Assembly (NCBI RefSeq): GCF_000835495.1
Contig: NW_015622542.1
Span: 4,238,485-4,302,484, forward strand
Direction of reading: 5' to 3'
DNA length: 64,000 nt
Source of the DNA: Cladophialophora immunda
Lineage: Eukaryota > Ascomycota > Eurotiomycetes > Chaetothyriales > Herpotrichiellaceae
Under the pieces are notes generated by a model that worked only from the letters and a program-made list of their open reading frames with translations, made no database searches and had not been told where the DNA came from. This document shows, piece after piece, positions 31,829 through 42,717 of this stretch (the first letter of the stretch is position 1; every line of letters starts with the position of its first letter). The position numbers and the translations under genes are program-made.

Positions 31829-33817
31829 ATGACAGTCGAAGGCGCTCCCTACGCACCAAGGACAGTTCTCGAGACTCTCTTCACAGAACTTCCAACCTTG
31901 CCCTCTGATGGCGCTGCAGCACAACTTGACGCCGCAGCAGCCGCAACTTTTGTCCAGTCGCTGTCCTGCCTGAACGAAAGCATCCTCGCCGAAAGAGCCC
32001 TATGGCGCGATACCTTCGCTCTCACAGGATCCTTGAGGACGTTCTATACACCTGCATCAATCATGAAAGGCTGGTCGTCGACATGCGCGACCCGGGAGGC
32101 CAAGAACTTCGCCTTTGTCCCTGACCGAATCAGACCTGTTCAAATCGGTCAGAATGGATGGGTTGACGTACAGTTTACCTTCAAGACAGAAGCTGCTCCG
32201 GCCGCACATTGTCGAGGGCTATTATCCCTGATCCACGACAGCCACAGCACATGGAAAATCTGGATGATACGAACCGTTCTCGACCAGTTGGAGGGGGCTC
32301 CGAATGTCGATAAACTCACCTGGACCGATTCGGGAGAGAAAAACTCAGTCACCCAGGCAAATGGCATGAACGGTGCCCTGGGCGCCAATGGTGCCAATGG
32401 ATTGCATGCCAGCAAACAGCCGACGAAAATATATGATTGTGTCATTGTGGGTGCGGGTCAAGCAGGGTTGAGCTCTGCGGGTCGCCTCGAAGTATTGGGT
32501 GTTTCCTATCTCGTCCTCGAGCGGAATGCTAAAATCGGCGACAACTGGAAGAATCGATACGACTCAGCCAGACTCCACACGCCACGTGAGTTCGGCCATC
32601 TACCGTTTGATCGGACATTTTCAGGTTATCAAGAGTACTTGACCAAAGATGATCTTGCCAAAGGGTATCAGGACTTCGCTCGGAGAGCTGGAGTCGCCCA
32701 ACAGGTCTGGTTGAGCGCCAACTTGGACTCTGGATCATGGGACGATCGAGAAAAGGTTTGGACTCTTCAGGTTACGCAAGGTGGAATCAAGACCATAAAA
32801 AGTCGAAATATCATCATGGCGGCCGGTGCTTGCGGTCAAACCCCGACCATGCCCAATCTTCCAGGCCGACTCGATTTTCAAGGCACAGTCATCCACTCAG
32901 CCGACTATAAATCCCCAGATCTCTGGAAGGGAAAAGCTGCCATTGTAGTGGGTTCCGCCAACACAGCCCATGACGTGGCTCAGGATATGGTCGAAGCAGG
33001 CTTATCATGCATAACCATGGTCCAACGAGCACGTACCTATGTCCTGCCAGGAGCCTACTACAAGACCTTGAGTGACATGTCATACAACACAACTATCCCG
33101 ACATCGGAAGCCGACTTTGAATTCTTTTCAACACCTTATGCAGTCCTCCGTTTGGTCAGCAACCAAATCTTTCATGGAATGGCCAGTCAAGAGCCTGCTC
33201 GGTTCGACGCTTTGGAGGCCGCGGGTTTCCGGGTTGCAAGGTATGGCGACATCTGGTATCAGATCTGTGAAAGAGCAGGCGGTCATCACATGGATGTTGG
33301 GTGCTCAGAGCTGATTGTGAAAGGATTAGTGAGTAGTGACCAAACACACGCGTTCAGCTGGGCTGGGTCTCGCTAACAACGTCTACTTCTCAAACAGATC
33401 AAGATGAAGTCAGACGCCCTGCCATCGCATTACACTCCAACAGGCCTTGCATTCAGCGATGGGACCGAGATCCCGGCCGATGTTATTGTCTTCTGCACGG
33501 GCTTTGTTGGAAATGCAAAACCAGACATTGAGCGCATTTTTGGCCAAGGCGTCGCAACAAAGGTCGAGGACTATTGGGGTCTCAACGAAGAAGGAGAGCT
33601 CCGAGGCGCTTTCAAGCCAATGGGACGTATGTCTTTCGAATCCTGCCCCTATCTCACAGCCAGCAATACACGTACAACACTGACAGCTATGGCTTGAATA
33701 GATCCAGCATTATGGTACATGGGCGGCACGGTCGGCCATGCCAGATACTACTCCAGATTTGTCGCCTTGCAAATCAAGGCGTCGCTAATGGGCAATCCAT
33801 TACCTCAATACAAGTAG
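31829..33817 (+). CDS. flavin-containing monooxygenase with N-terminal NTF2-like region
   Basis: Three exons, 31829-33328, 33398-33626 and 33702-33817, 614 aa, phases consistent. The first ~175 residues resemble the NTF2/SnoaL-like region found before many fungal FMOs. A low-complexity Asn-Gly-Ala linker follows, then the FAD motif VIVGAGQAGLSSAGRLE near residue 208. GDNWKNRYDSARLHTP and the NADPH motif VVGSANTAHDVAQDM near residue 372 complete the class B fold. The third exon gives ALWYMGGTVGHARYYSRFVALQIKA, the normal C-terminal end. Such enzymes (YUCCA/CzcO-like) oxidise heteroatoms or do Baeyer-Villiger-type insertions. Position beside EthD and upstream of a P450 suggests a shared oxidative pathway. 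Confidence 0.92.
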
Positions 33818-34806
33818 AAAAGGAAGACCAAGGGAGGCTGGGTGGACACACCACATGATATTGCAAATCGGAAGACTAGAGAGTCAAAGTGGGCACCGGG
33901 TAAGCACCAGTGTTAGAGTCGAAATACATCGTCAAACAGAGAGATAGTCCAGATATCGGGTTTATTGGTCGATTTGCCAACCGGCATTACGAGCTGCGAA
34001 ACACGGTCATCGACCAGAACAAGATGGTGTCTAATAGAAGATATAATTGGATTCGTGTGCCTCACATGGCGTACTAACCTGGATATTACACTTGCTGCTT
34101 CCCAAAGTCATCGCTGAAATCCCGGTCTGGTACTTCTCCTGCTGTTCAGAGCGTGGCAAACTCTTGCACTGGGACTCGTGAAGAGTCAATTCTGCTCGAG
34201 TTCGAACCATAATAATATGCAAGAGGTGAAAGACCTCATGTGTCTCTTCCCAGAGATGCCATGCCAACAAATGAAGTGGTCTGCAGTACGGCTATTCGGA
34301 CGGTTATTCAACGTGCCCTCTTCAGCCTCGACACCGAATAAGTGCAACCGACCGCAAACTCGGTTGATGATCTTCTGTAAAGAGATCGTAACTTATCTCC
34401 AGCATTACTTTCTCGAAAACATGGTTCATCTAGCGCAGTTTGCAAACGCAACCACCAGGTCCACACACCCTCACCAAACTTCCACGGCTCTGCTGCCCCC
34501 CCCCCCCCCCCCCCCCCCCCCTTCCGACCCCCCCCTCCAACATCTCTTCTTTCGACAAACCCTTGCCAGGAGCCCTTTCCACCCTCGATTCTCTCCATCA
34601 GGCGATTTCCATGGTTTTTCGACATTTCAGGATGGTCCTCGGCAGAGAGGACCGTCATAGGGTGAATGGGTATGCAGTAATGCCGATGGCTACCCGACCC
34701 GTCAAAGGATAGACTATTTAACTCGAAAACGAGTTTCTCTATCGATGCCGCTCGCCATGTCCAGATTCGTTGAACGCATGGAATAATTCGTTCCAGACAT
34801 ACACCC
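33818..34806. other. intergenic with C homopolymer
   Basis: About 990 bases between the monooxygenase and the P450. No gene recognised. It contains an uninterrupted run of 26 C at 34496-34521, then more C-rich sequence. A possible TATTTAA core element lies at about 34715, 90 bases upstream of the P450 ATG. Confidence 0.4.
34496..34521 (+). repeat. poly-C tract (26 nt)
   Basis: Perfect homopolymer of cytosine, flanked by CTGCTG and TTCCGA and followed by a further seven C at 34528-34535. Its length could be affected by assembly error. Confidence 0.9.
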
Positions 34807-36763
34807 ATGCTGCGACCATATATTCTCCTTGGCCTTGCAGGGCTTGTTATTGCCTTCGTCCGTCTGCTTCGCGTCGGCCGTCGACCAAGGGACTACCCCC
34901 CAGGACCGCCGACGCTGCCGCTCTTGGGGAACATTCATCAGGTTACCTATCACCATCTCATCCTACAAAAGTGTTCTACCCACTAATTCTAGACCTAGAT
35001 GCCTTCTCGTGATGCCCATCTGCAGTTTGAGAAGTGGGCCAGAGGATATGGACCGATCTATAGCCTCATCTTGGGAGCGAAGACCTTGATCGTCCTGTCC
35101 AGCGATGAAGCCATAAAAGAGCTCCTGGATCGACGAAGCAACATTTACTCTCACCGACAAGAGATGTACATCGGCCAAACATTGTGCAGCGACGGCCTGA
35201 GACTACTCATGATGGCATGATACAAATCTGAAGAAAACGTGACATGACTTACGAGGCTGACCGCTCTCAGGGATATGGTCCGACATGGCGCACAGTATGA
35301 GAGCATGCGGCTTCCGGGTGATACTGGCCCTCAGCTGACACAGGTGCCAGTACCGCAAGATGATCCACGGCCTGCTTAATGTGTCGGCGGCAAAGTCATA
35401 CGTACCGTACCAAATGCTCGAAAATCGACAAATGCTACACCAGCTGCTTGCCGATCCCGAGCATTTCCTCCAGCACATCCGTCGCTACTCGAATGCACTA
35501 ACGACAACCATGATCTATGGCTGGCGGACACCAACTTATGAGGACGACAAGATGAAACAACTCTTCGACGGCTTCTCCAAGTTCGCGGAAATCAACCAAA
35601 CGGGGACTGCCGCGCTGATTGACTTTTGCCCCTGGCTGCGTAAGCTGCCCGACTTTGTCTTGCCCACACAGAAGAAGGCCAAGGAGCTTCACAGAGAGGA
35701 AAAGGCACTGTACTTGGGCCACTGGCTCACGGCAAAGAAGGCGGTGCAAGACAGCACCATCAAGCCTTGCTTCTGCGTTGGAATGGCGACTGCGCAGCAA
35801 GCGCAGGATTTCAGCGATGACCAGGCCGCCTATATTGCCGGGACGGTGCTGGAGGCCGGATCCGACACGACGTCCAGTACCTTGTACGCGTTTGTGCAGG
35901 CCATGGTGCTTTACGCAGACGTGCAAAAGAGGGCCCAAGAGGAGATTGATCGTGTCGTTGGAGATACGAGGATGCCCACGATGGAAGACGAGCCTCACAT
36001 GCCGTATATACGGTGTTGTATGAAAGAGACGCTGCGTTGGATGCCCACCACCATCCTCGGCGCGGTGCCGCATGCGGTGACACAGGACGACTACTATATG
36101 GGCTACCTGATCCCCAAAGGAGCCGGAGTGATGAACAATGTGTGGGGAGTCAATATGGACCCGCAACGCCATCCGGACCCGCGGCGCTTCAACCCTGACC
36201 GGTACCAGGACGACCACCATGGCCTGTATGACTCGGCAGCGAGCCCGGATGCTTCGAAGCGCGACAACTTCACCTTTGGCGCAGGCCGCCGTATCTGTCA
36301 GGGGATCCACGTTGCCGAGCGCAGCCTCTTCCTGGGCATGTCGCGCATGCTTTGGGCGTTCCGCTTTGAGCCGACGACGGATGACCGGGGACGTCCGATC
36401 GTGCCAGATCCAGACGAACTGACCCAGGGATTTGTCTGCATGCCGGTGGAGTTTCCGTGCCAGATCACTCCGCGGTCCCAGGCCCGGGCTGAGATGGTGA
36501 GGAGGGAGTGGGAGGACGCGGAGAGGGAGTGCCTGGACGGCGAGACGAAGCAGTGGAAGACGGTACCGTCGAACGAGGGACCCAGAAGGCGTGATGGCGA
36601 GGGAAGTCAGTATCGTATCGAGCAGTCTCGGGCTAGATCTTGCGTCGTCAATTCCAGAAAAGTGAAAATCATTCAAAGTCATTGGCAAGCTGAGCACAAC
36701 TTCGTGGGGGAAACTTTAACCCTCCAACTATCCCGTGAGTGTGATAGAGAAAAGACAGCTTAA
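34807..36763 (+). CDS. cytochrome P450
   Basis: Four exons, 34807-34941, 34999-35214, 35271-35294 and 35351-36763, 595 aa. An N-terminal membrane anchor (YILLGLAGLVIAFVRLL) precedes the proline hinge YPPGPPTLPLLGN. The third exon is only 24 nt and encodes GYGPTWRT, which is needed for the conserved YGPTWR-x-x-RKM helix-C segment. The intron before it appears to start with GC instead of GT. The I-helix AGSDTTSS, K-helix ETLRW, PERF-like RRFNPDRYQ and heme loop FTFGAGRRICQG with the axial Cys are all intact. After the normal end (near FPCQITPRSQA) a charged ~90-residue tail follows; it may be readthrough of a missed intron. Endoplasmic-reticulum monooxygenase; substrate unknown. Confidence 0.88.
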
Positions 36764-36903
36764 CTGTTGGGGAATTCTTCTCTGAATCCGTTTGGTCTCT
36801 GTTACCATTAGATACATCAAACCCGCTAGAAGTGCCAAACATACCGAATACCGCATCGTCTTTTCTCTCCAGACTTGACAGGCGTTCCCTGCCAAGCTAT
36901 CAG

Positions 36904-38869
36904 TTACGTGAACGGATGAGGCAGATAAACAGCCTCATAACCCCATTCTCGTAGAGCGCGCAGAAATCGCTTGATTTGCGCTGTGACGAGGATTCCTGCC
37001 TCATTCTCGGTCCTCTCAGAGCGAGTACACTCGAGCTCCGTGGCCTGAATCGCTCTGCGCAAGTTGAGCTCCAGAGGGTTTCCGGCCACCTTCAGGATGG
37101 CGAGCCTGGTCATGTCGCATAATTCAGTTGGCAGATTGATCACCTGGTTACCCTCCATGGCGAGGATACGCATCGAGGTTAGTCTTGCAATTTGGGGCGA
37201 GATTGTCCCTATGTTGTTGCGGCTGACGTCCAAGATCTCCAGGAACGGCATTAGATATACAGCCTGGGGGATTTCGCGCAATATATTTTTTCTGAGGTTG
37301 AGATATCGCAGATGGGAGCACTCGGAGATTCGCGCTGGGATGTCCCGTATACCGTTGTTCGATAACGAAAGTCGTTTCACGTTTTCCTTGATCAACTCCA
37401 CGACCGCTTCGGGCACAGTGGTCATATTCAAATGGCCGAGGTCGATGGTCAGGTTCAGCCTGAAGACATTGTTCGTCCCTTTGCTGCTGGATGCGATATG
37501 TTCGGTCTTTTGTCGGGCGTCGGCAATCTTGGTGCGCAATCTCTCGATGATCTGATCTTGAGACGGTGGCACAGCCTCCCTTTTCACATGTGGCGCGGTG
37601 CTCTTTGTTCCCGACGAGTGCAGAGAGTCGCTGATCAAGGCAGCCTGGGCCGGTTCGTCGCCTGTAGCTGGCGGTTGATCAAGACTATCGACAGGGAGGT
37701 CTGGTGCGATCGTAGACTCAGACTTCGATGCTAGAGGTGGCGTCAAGGTTACAGGTGGGGTGTTGGGATGTAATAGACTGGAAATGGACCAAAGCGGCTT
37801 GTCGGAAAATTCTGGGGTGAGAACTGTGAGATATGACAGGTTGGTGTCAATCCGACTGTTGACATCGTCTGTAAAACTGCTGTACATCTCTGCGCTTTCA
37901 GTACCGTCTGGAATCTCGTGAAGTCGCTGAAGCTCACTTTCCCGTAGCGGTAGCGAGATAACAGATATGGCTGATATTTCACTCAGACTTAGCCCGGAAA
38001 ATATACTCCAGGCATGAGTCAGAGCAAGTGATGATCGGAAGGACATGTCGCAGGCATTCATTTCCACACGTCGATAAACTCTCGAGTCTCCGAGGATGAG
38101 CTCGAATTCAGCTGGAACGTTCTCAAAAATGCTGATCGGGCGAGTGATTGCCGCAATTTCTCCCGCACGTTGCCAATTGCTGGGTCCCGGCCTGATTGTT
38201 ACGTTGTCATCGTCGTCGTCCTCGTTACGTTCAAAGAACCTAATGGACGCTGGTTTGATGAGCCCATTGGCTTCGAGCCTTGCAAGACGATCGCGCATGT
38301 CTTCATTCTGGTCGAGCACGGCCTGCATCATTGAGATGAGCTTTTGATGCGATTGTTGCGCCTCTTGGTCGGATTTGCTATCGACAGATCAGCGTCGGAC
38401 TGTTCATTTAGAAGAGTGCAAGCCATTACCATTGAAGGATATCCATGATCATCGACAACGAGCTCTTATGTTGTGACATCATATCCATGATGCCTTGGAT
38501 ACCTTTCTCCTTCCTCAGCCACTCGACTCGCAACTTCGTCCAATCCCACGAGCCCCCAGCTTTTGTTTGTCTGAATGGATGCACTGCTTCTTCGAGATCG
38601 AGAAACGTTATTGTGGTCTGTGTTACTACAACGACCAGATGGTCCAGTTCGATCATGGATTTCCTCGACGGGTGTAAAGCAACCAAATTGTTCAGAAGAG
38701 AATGCATGGAGGACAGAACGAGGCCCATCTCTTTGACCAAGAACGTAGCAGCCCTAAGAGACTGAGGCGCGTTTTGATAGTCTCCGACTAGGCTGTTGAG
38801 GTCCAGACCCAGCCTGAGGGCTATTGAGAGCGCCTTGACGATGGCCATGGACAAGGTCAGGGGGTCCAT
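36904..38869 (-). CDS. STAND-type N-terminal domain plus leucine-rich repeat protein
   Basis: Two exons, 38869-38430 and 38377-36904, 637 aa. ATG 38869 (MDPLTLSMAIVKAL) is chosen because this is the usual start of the fungal STAND N-terminal helical domain (Helo-like/Fungal_N); a frame extends to 38968. Residues ~1-150 are helical. A middle segment holds SGLSLSEISAISVISLPL, a motif I know from fungal proteins with this N-terminus. A proline-rich disordered linker follows, and then at least four leucine-rich repeats: VKRLSLSNNGIRDIP, LRYLNLRKNILREIP, LEILDVSRNNIGTIS, MRILAMEGNQVINLP and LAILKVAGNPLEL. No NACHT or other NTPase is present between them. It looks like a signalling or receptor-like protein; function not known. 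Confidence 0.82.
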
Positions 38870-39467
38870 CCTGACGAGTCTCACGTGAGGCAATCCTCGT
38901 TGAATCTCTCGTGATGAGGGAAGGACGAAGGAAGAAGTCTCAAAGCGAGAATTGAGAATTGTCAACAAGGAAAGTGGTCTTCAGGCACCCGGAACGTGGT
39001 GAGGCTGTGCCGCGCCACAATCTTGGCCAAGGGACCAATCGAGGCAAAAGGGACAATCCTGGGTTCGAATTGTAGGGATTTGGACAAGTGAGCGCTTGGT
39101 ACCTGGTGCTAATAAAGAAATATGACTATGCTGGCAACGTTGGGTGCATGTTGACAGAGTCTACTGCTCATTCTACAGTATGTAGACGGATGAGGCTGGA
39201 ATCTGCTCGCAGCAGACGTTGATGAGGCTGGGCGAGCGCATATTTAATCCACCGTACCGATTCATACGGCCAGCCATAGACCTACTTGCGCTCTTTCGGA
39301 AAGACTACTGTACCTCCATAGCTTCGAAAGATATGCTTTTGTCGTTGTATAGCATCTGTTATTTTCTTCCATTCCTTTTTATTCTGAGTTAAAGCCAGGT
39401 GCTTCCTGGTTAGCTTTTTGCATCCGCTCTAGGATATCTTCCCCACGCTGTCAAGATTGGAGCGTTT
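38870..39467. other. intergenic
   Basis: About 600 bases between the LRR gene's start and the GST stop, both minus strand. No gene recognised. Confidence 0.35.
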
Positions 39468-40502
39468 CTAGTCTTCGTCCAACTCGGGATAATGCCTGTA
39501 GATTCCCATGCTGTACTTCTGTCTCCTGTCACTCTCCAGGTAGCTCTTGATCTTGTCCAGTGCCTTGACCCTCTCATAGAGTGCAAACACCTTGCCATAC
39601 TTCCCACTGCTCTTCAACTTGCCCATACACTTGGGGAAGGCATAGCTCACTCCGTCCACCGTCTGGAAGAGCACCAAGTCCGCATAGGTCATTTTCCCGC
39701 CGTACAGCCACTCCCCTCCGCCCGAAGCTGGCCCCGAAAGGACTCGCTCAAAGTACCCCAAAAATTTGGGCAGGCGGACCGCGCGGTAGTCGGCGGCCTT
39801 CTTGAGAGCCTCTTCCTTCTGTTCTTCGTAGTAGGCTCCACTGGCGATGGGGTGGTGGACATCGTGAGGCTCATTGGAGAGCCCGTCAAGTGCCGTCAAT
39901 GCCAGTGCGTTGACGTGGTACATTCCAACACTATCGTCGGCGACGTCGGGGACCAGGCCGAGCTTGGGACCCAAGTAGGCGAGAATATTGGGCGTCTGGG
40001 ACAGGAGGATATCATCTCCATGTTGCAGAATGGGTGGAGCCAACGGCGGGGGGTTATTGTCGTCCCCAATGTTTTTGTCGCTGATTTGGGCCATCACTGC
40101 CTTGACGCCGGCATCCGTTCCGTTGGATACGTCGACGTAGGGAGTGCCTGTGGCTTCAAAGGCGAGGCGGATGTGCTCACCTCGGCCTGGAATGCCGGGC
40201 CAGTAAATCAATTTGTAGGGCATCGAATCGCCCGTCTCGGCGGCTGCGCCAGCGCCGGTTTTCTGGCGTTTGGAGGAGCGCGTTGATGTGGCCATACTGA
40301 AGCAACGCTCGCAGATGAGGGGTTGGAAGGAGAATGAAAGGCGATTGATCTTCCCGGAAAGGCTGCAGTTGGCGGCCGGTAAGCGAAAGGCTTTGAGTAG
40401 CGGTTGTCGTGAGCTTTGTGCGAGCTTGGAGATAATTAGAGCAGATTGTCTCATCAGAGACTTTTGGCGACTGGACAAGGATGGGAAGATGGGCAAAAGC
40501 AA
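39468..40502 (-). CDS. glutathione S-transferase-like protein
   Basis: Intronless, 344 aa from ATG 40502 or 275 aa from the internal ATG 40295 (MATSTRSSKRQK). The thioredoxin-like N-terminal GST domain begins with PYKLIYWPGIPGRGEHIRLAFEATGTPY. It continues with PILQHGDDILLSQTPNILAYLG, the cis-Pro and Ser/Gln glutathione-binding region. An all-helical C-terminal domain has YFERVL and GGKMTYADLVLFQTVDG with the N-capping-like Asp. The residues before ATG 40295 are rich in Arg, Ser and Leu with almost no acidic residue, like a mitochondrial presequence, so two start sites could serve two compartments. The start shares a ~390-base divergent promoter with the PcaB-like gene, suggesting joint regulation, for example in aromatic or electrophile metabolism. 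Confidence 0.88.
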   Translation of the reverse strand: MLLPIFPSLSSRQKSLMRQSALIISKLAQSSRQPLLKAFRLPAANCSLSGKINRLSFSFQPLICERCFSMATSTRSSKRQKTGAGAAAETGDSMPYKLIYWPGIPGRGEHIRLAFEATGTPYVDVSNGTDAGVKAVMAQISDKNIGDDNNPPPLAPPILQHGDDILLSQTPNILAYLGPKLGLVPDVADDSVGMYHVNALALTALDGLSNEPHDVHHPIASGAYYEEQKEEALKKAADYRAVRLPKFLGYFERVLSGPASGGGEWLYGGKMTYADLVLFQTVDGVSYAFPKCMGKLKSSGKYGKVFALYERVKALDKIKSYLESDRRQKYSMGIYRHYPELDED

Positions 40503-40891
40503 CCAAGTTCACGTCATACGATGGGACTGATGGAGGCAGTGGTGGGATGATGGAGCTGGACGTCCTTCGTGCTTGGATGCCGAAACCCCTCGGGACGTTG
40601 AACATTGTTTTTCCGGTGCCGGCGGCCTACCCCAATCTGCGAGTCCCCGGAGCCTCCAACTTCCACTTCCCCAGCTGCGATGCAGTGGCACTGCCCAACG
40701 TCCCCAGACAGCGATCATTGGCCATGGTGGCTTCTCGATCGACATCATCATGCACGGCCTCTTTGTGGTCCAGAAGTCAAGAGGAAATCTCACACGGCAG
40801 AAATTTATCGTAAAAGGCCAACCTCCAGTGGCAATCAACTCCAAAGTGAACCGTAGCATTGACATTGAGCAGGCAAAGACTGCGTTTCGAA
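40503..40891. promoter_or_regulatory. divergent promoter, GST / PcaB-like lyase
   Basis: 390 bases between the upstream GST start codon and the lyase ATG at 40892. Must hold both promoters. No clear TATA seen. Confidence 0.4.
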
Positions 40892-42298
40892 ATGACTTCT
40901 GTGCAAGACTCCCTCATCTTCGGCAACATCCTCTCCACCCGGGAATCCGCCGCGATCTGGTCAGACAAGACGCGTACACAGTGCTATCTCGCATTCGAAG
41001 GCGCCTTGGCCAAGGCGCAGGCTCGACTGGGCATCATCCCGCAAAGGGCCGCCGACGAGATCATCAAGTTCTGCCTGGACATCCGGAACGTGGACTTTGA
41101 CGACCTCCGCCGACAGACCGAGCTGATCGGGTACCCCGTGCTAGGCCTGGTCAAGCAGTTGGTCAAGCATATCAATGGGATCGAGCCGGGGCTCGGGGAG
41201 TGGGCGCATTGGGGAGCGACCACGCAGGATGTGACGGACACGGCGACGGTGATCCAGCTATGGGACACGATGAGTCTCTTCGAGAAGTCGCTCGAGGAGA
41301 TTATTGCCGCGCTTCGGCACCTGGCCGACAAGCATAAATCCACCCCAATGGCCGCCAGGTCGAACCTGCAGCAGGCTGTCCCCATGTCCTTTGGGTTCAA
41401 GCTGGCCAGGCTTCTCGCGACGTTTCTTCGACATCGTGACCGGCTCAAGGACGTTGAGGAGAGGGTGACAGTGCTGGAATTCTCGGGGGCGGCAGGCACC
41501 TTGGCCACGTTACCGCCCTCGCAGGATCTCCCCTTGCTCGGGCTCGAATGCCAACGCGAATTGGCCAAAGACTTGAACCTCAAAGTCCCCGAGATCGCGT
41601 GGCACACGGAGCGCGACCGCATCGCCGACTTCGGTTCCCTCTGCGCCATGCTCACGAGCACGTGCGCCAAGTTCGCGCTGGACGTCAAACTCATGATGCA
41701 GACGGAAGTGGGCGAGGCGTCGGAACCGTACGTCCCGCACCGGGGGTCGAGCAGCACCATGCCGCAGAAGAGGAACCCGATCTCGTGCGCGTACATCACC
41801 GCCATGTCGGCGACGGTCAGGCAGCTGAGCACGAGCCTGTTCGAAGCCATGGTGGAGGACCACGAGCGCAGCACGGGGCCGTGGGAGATCGAGTGGATCG
41901 TGCTGCCGCAGCTCTCGACCCTGACGCACGCCACCCTCAAGCACACGGCCGAGCTGCTCGCGGGGCTCGAGGTGCACGAGGACGCGATGAAGAAAAACCT
42001 CGACCTCTCCAAGGGCGGGATCGTCAGCGAGGCCGTCATGATGGGCCTGGGCAAGACGCTGGGCCGCCAGTACGCGCACGACGTCGTCTACGACCTGTGC
42101 CGCAAGTCGCAGCTCGAGGACCGGCAGTTGCTCGACCTGCTCTGCGAGCACGAGGAGATCGGCAAGAAGATGTCCAGGCAGGAGTTGGCCAAGCTGTGCG
42201 ACCCCGCAAGCTATCTCGGGTACAGCGAGGCCATGGTCCAGAAGGTGCTCAAGTTGGCCGATGAGCCTCCTCAGCAGAGGAAGCCCAGTCTGGTCTGA
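40892..42298 (+). CDS. fumarase-superfamily lyase, PcaB/adenylosuccinate lyase-like
   Basis: Intronless, 468 aa from ATG 40892 (MTSVQDSLIFGNILST). The aspartase/fumarase superfamily signature is GSSSTMPQKRNP near residue 288. WAHWGATTQDVTDTATVIQLWDT near residue 108 and AARSNLQQAVPMSFGFKLA near 165 carry the substrate loop. The closest family by motif is the 3-carboxy-cis,cis-muconate cycloisomerase (PcaB) branch (MPQKRNP, TTQDVTDT), not the Ade13 branch, which reads MPYKRNP. In bacteria PcaB works in the protocatechuate pathway, whereas the known fungal enzyme for that step is an unrelated beta-propeller. Activity is therefore uncertain. The gene's 3' half is rich in G+C and causes antisense open frames. 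Bacterial origin is possible. Confidence 0.87.
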   Translation: MTSVQDSLIFGNILSTRESAAIWSDKTRTQCYLAFEGALAKAQARLGIIPQRAADEIIKFCLDIRNVDFDDLRRQTELIGYPVLGLVKQLVKHINGIEPGLGEWAHWGATTQDVTDTATVIQLWDTMSLFEKSLEEIIAALRHLADKHKSTPMAARSNLQQAVPMSFGFKLARLLATFLRHRDRLKDVEERVTVLEFSGAAGTLATLPPSQDLPLLGLECQRELAKDLNLKVPEIAWHTERDRIADFGSLCAMLTSTCAKFALDVKLMMQTEVGEASEPYVPHRGSSSTMPQKRNPISCAYITAMSATVRQLSTSLFEAMVEDHERSTGPWEIEWIVLPQLSTLTHATLKHTAELLAGLEVHEDAMKKNLDLSKGGIVSEAVMMGLGKTLGRQYAHDVVYDLCRKSQLEDRQLLDLLCEHEEIGKKMSRQELAKLCDPASYLGYSEAMVQKVLKLADEPPQQRKPSLV

Positions 42299-42717
42299 CC
42301 CGACCCGGTACGGACGTGTTTCGGCCACAAGTCGACCGTCTCATGCTCCCGGGCGCGCCTGGGGCAGACTGCGGACCCTCTACTGCTCGGCTGGCACAGC
42401 AAAATTGCGTAATGATTCGACTCACTTGACCCTGCTTTACGGTGTTTTTTTGGGTTGGGTAATATTGGGTGGTATTGAATCAAAAAGTTTACGGTTTGTC
42501 AGCGTTAAAGTATTCCTCTTCAAATAATGCATATGTGTGTGTGCTAAATACACATACAAATGCGCTACGGAAGAAACTTCAAGTCCATCATCGCTGCCAT
42601 GGCCCGTCTCCACCCGGGCACGTTGGGCGAAACCCTTCATCCAGAAGATATTGCATGTCCCACTGTCATTCGCTTATGCTCTGCTGGTGCATTGACTATG
42701 GATGTACTGTGATCTAG
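42299..42717. terminator. convergent 3' ends
   Basis: 420 bases between the lyase stop and the secreted-protein stop. AT-rich at 42440-42560, as expected for 3' untranslated regions. Nothing else seen. Confidence 0.35.

Noticed and set aside
35498..36697. 399-codon minus-strand open frame
   Set aside because: Antisense shadow of the P450 last exon; His/Arg-rich with no domain.
39492..40286. 264-codon plus-strand open frame
   Set aside because: Antisense to the glutathione S-transferase; no domain similarity.
40984..42328. Several 240-356-codon open frames on both strands
   Set aside because: Shadows of the PcaB-like lyase caused by G+C-rich codons; none has domain features.
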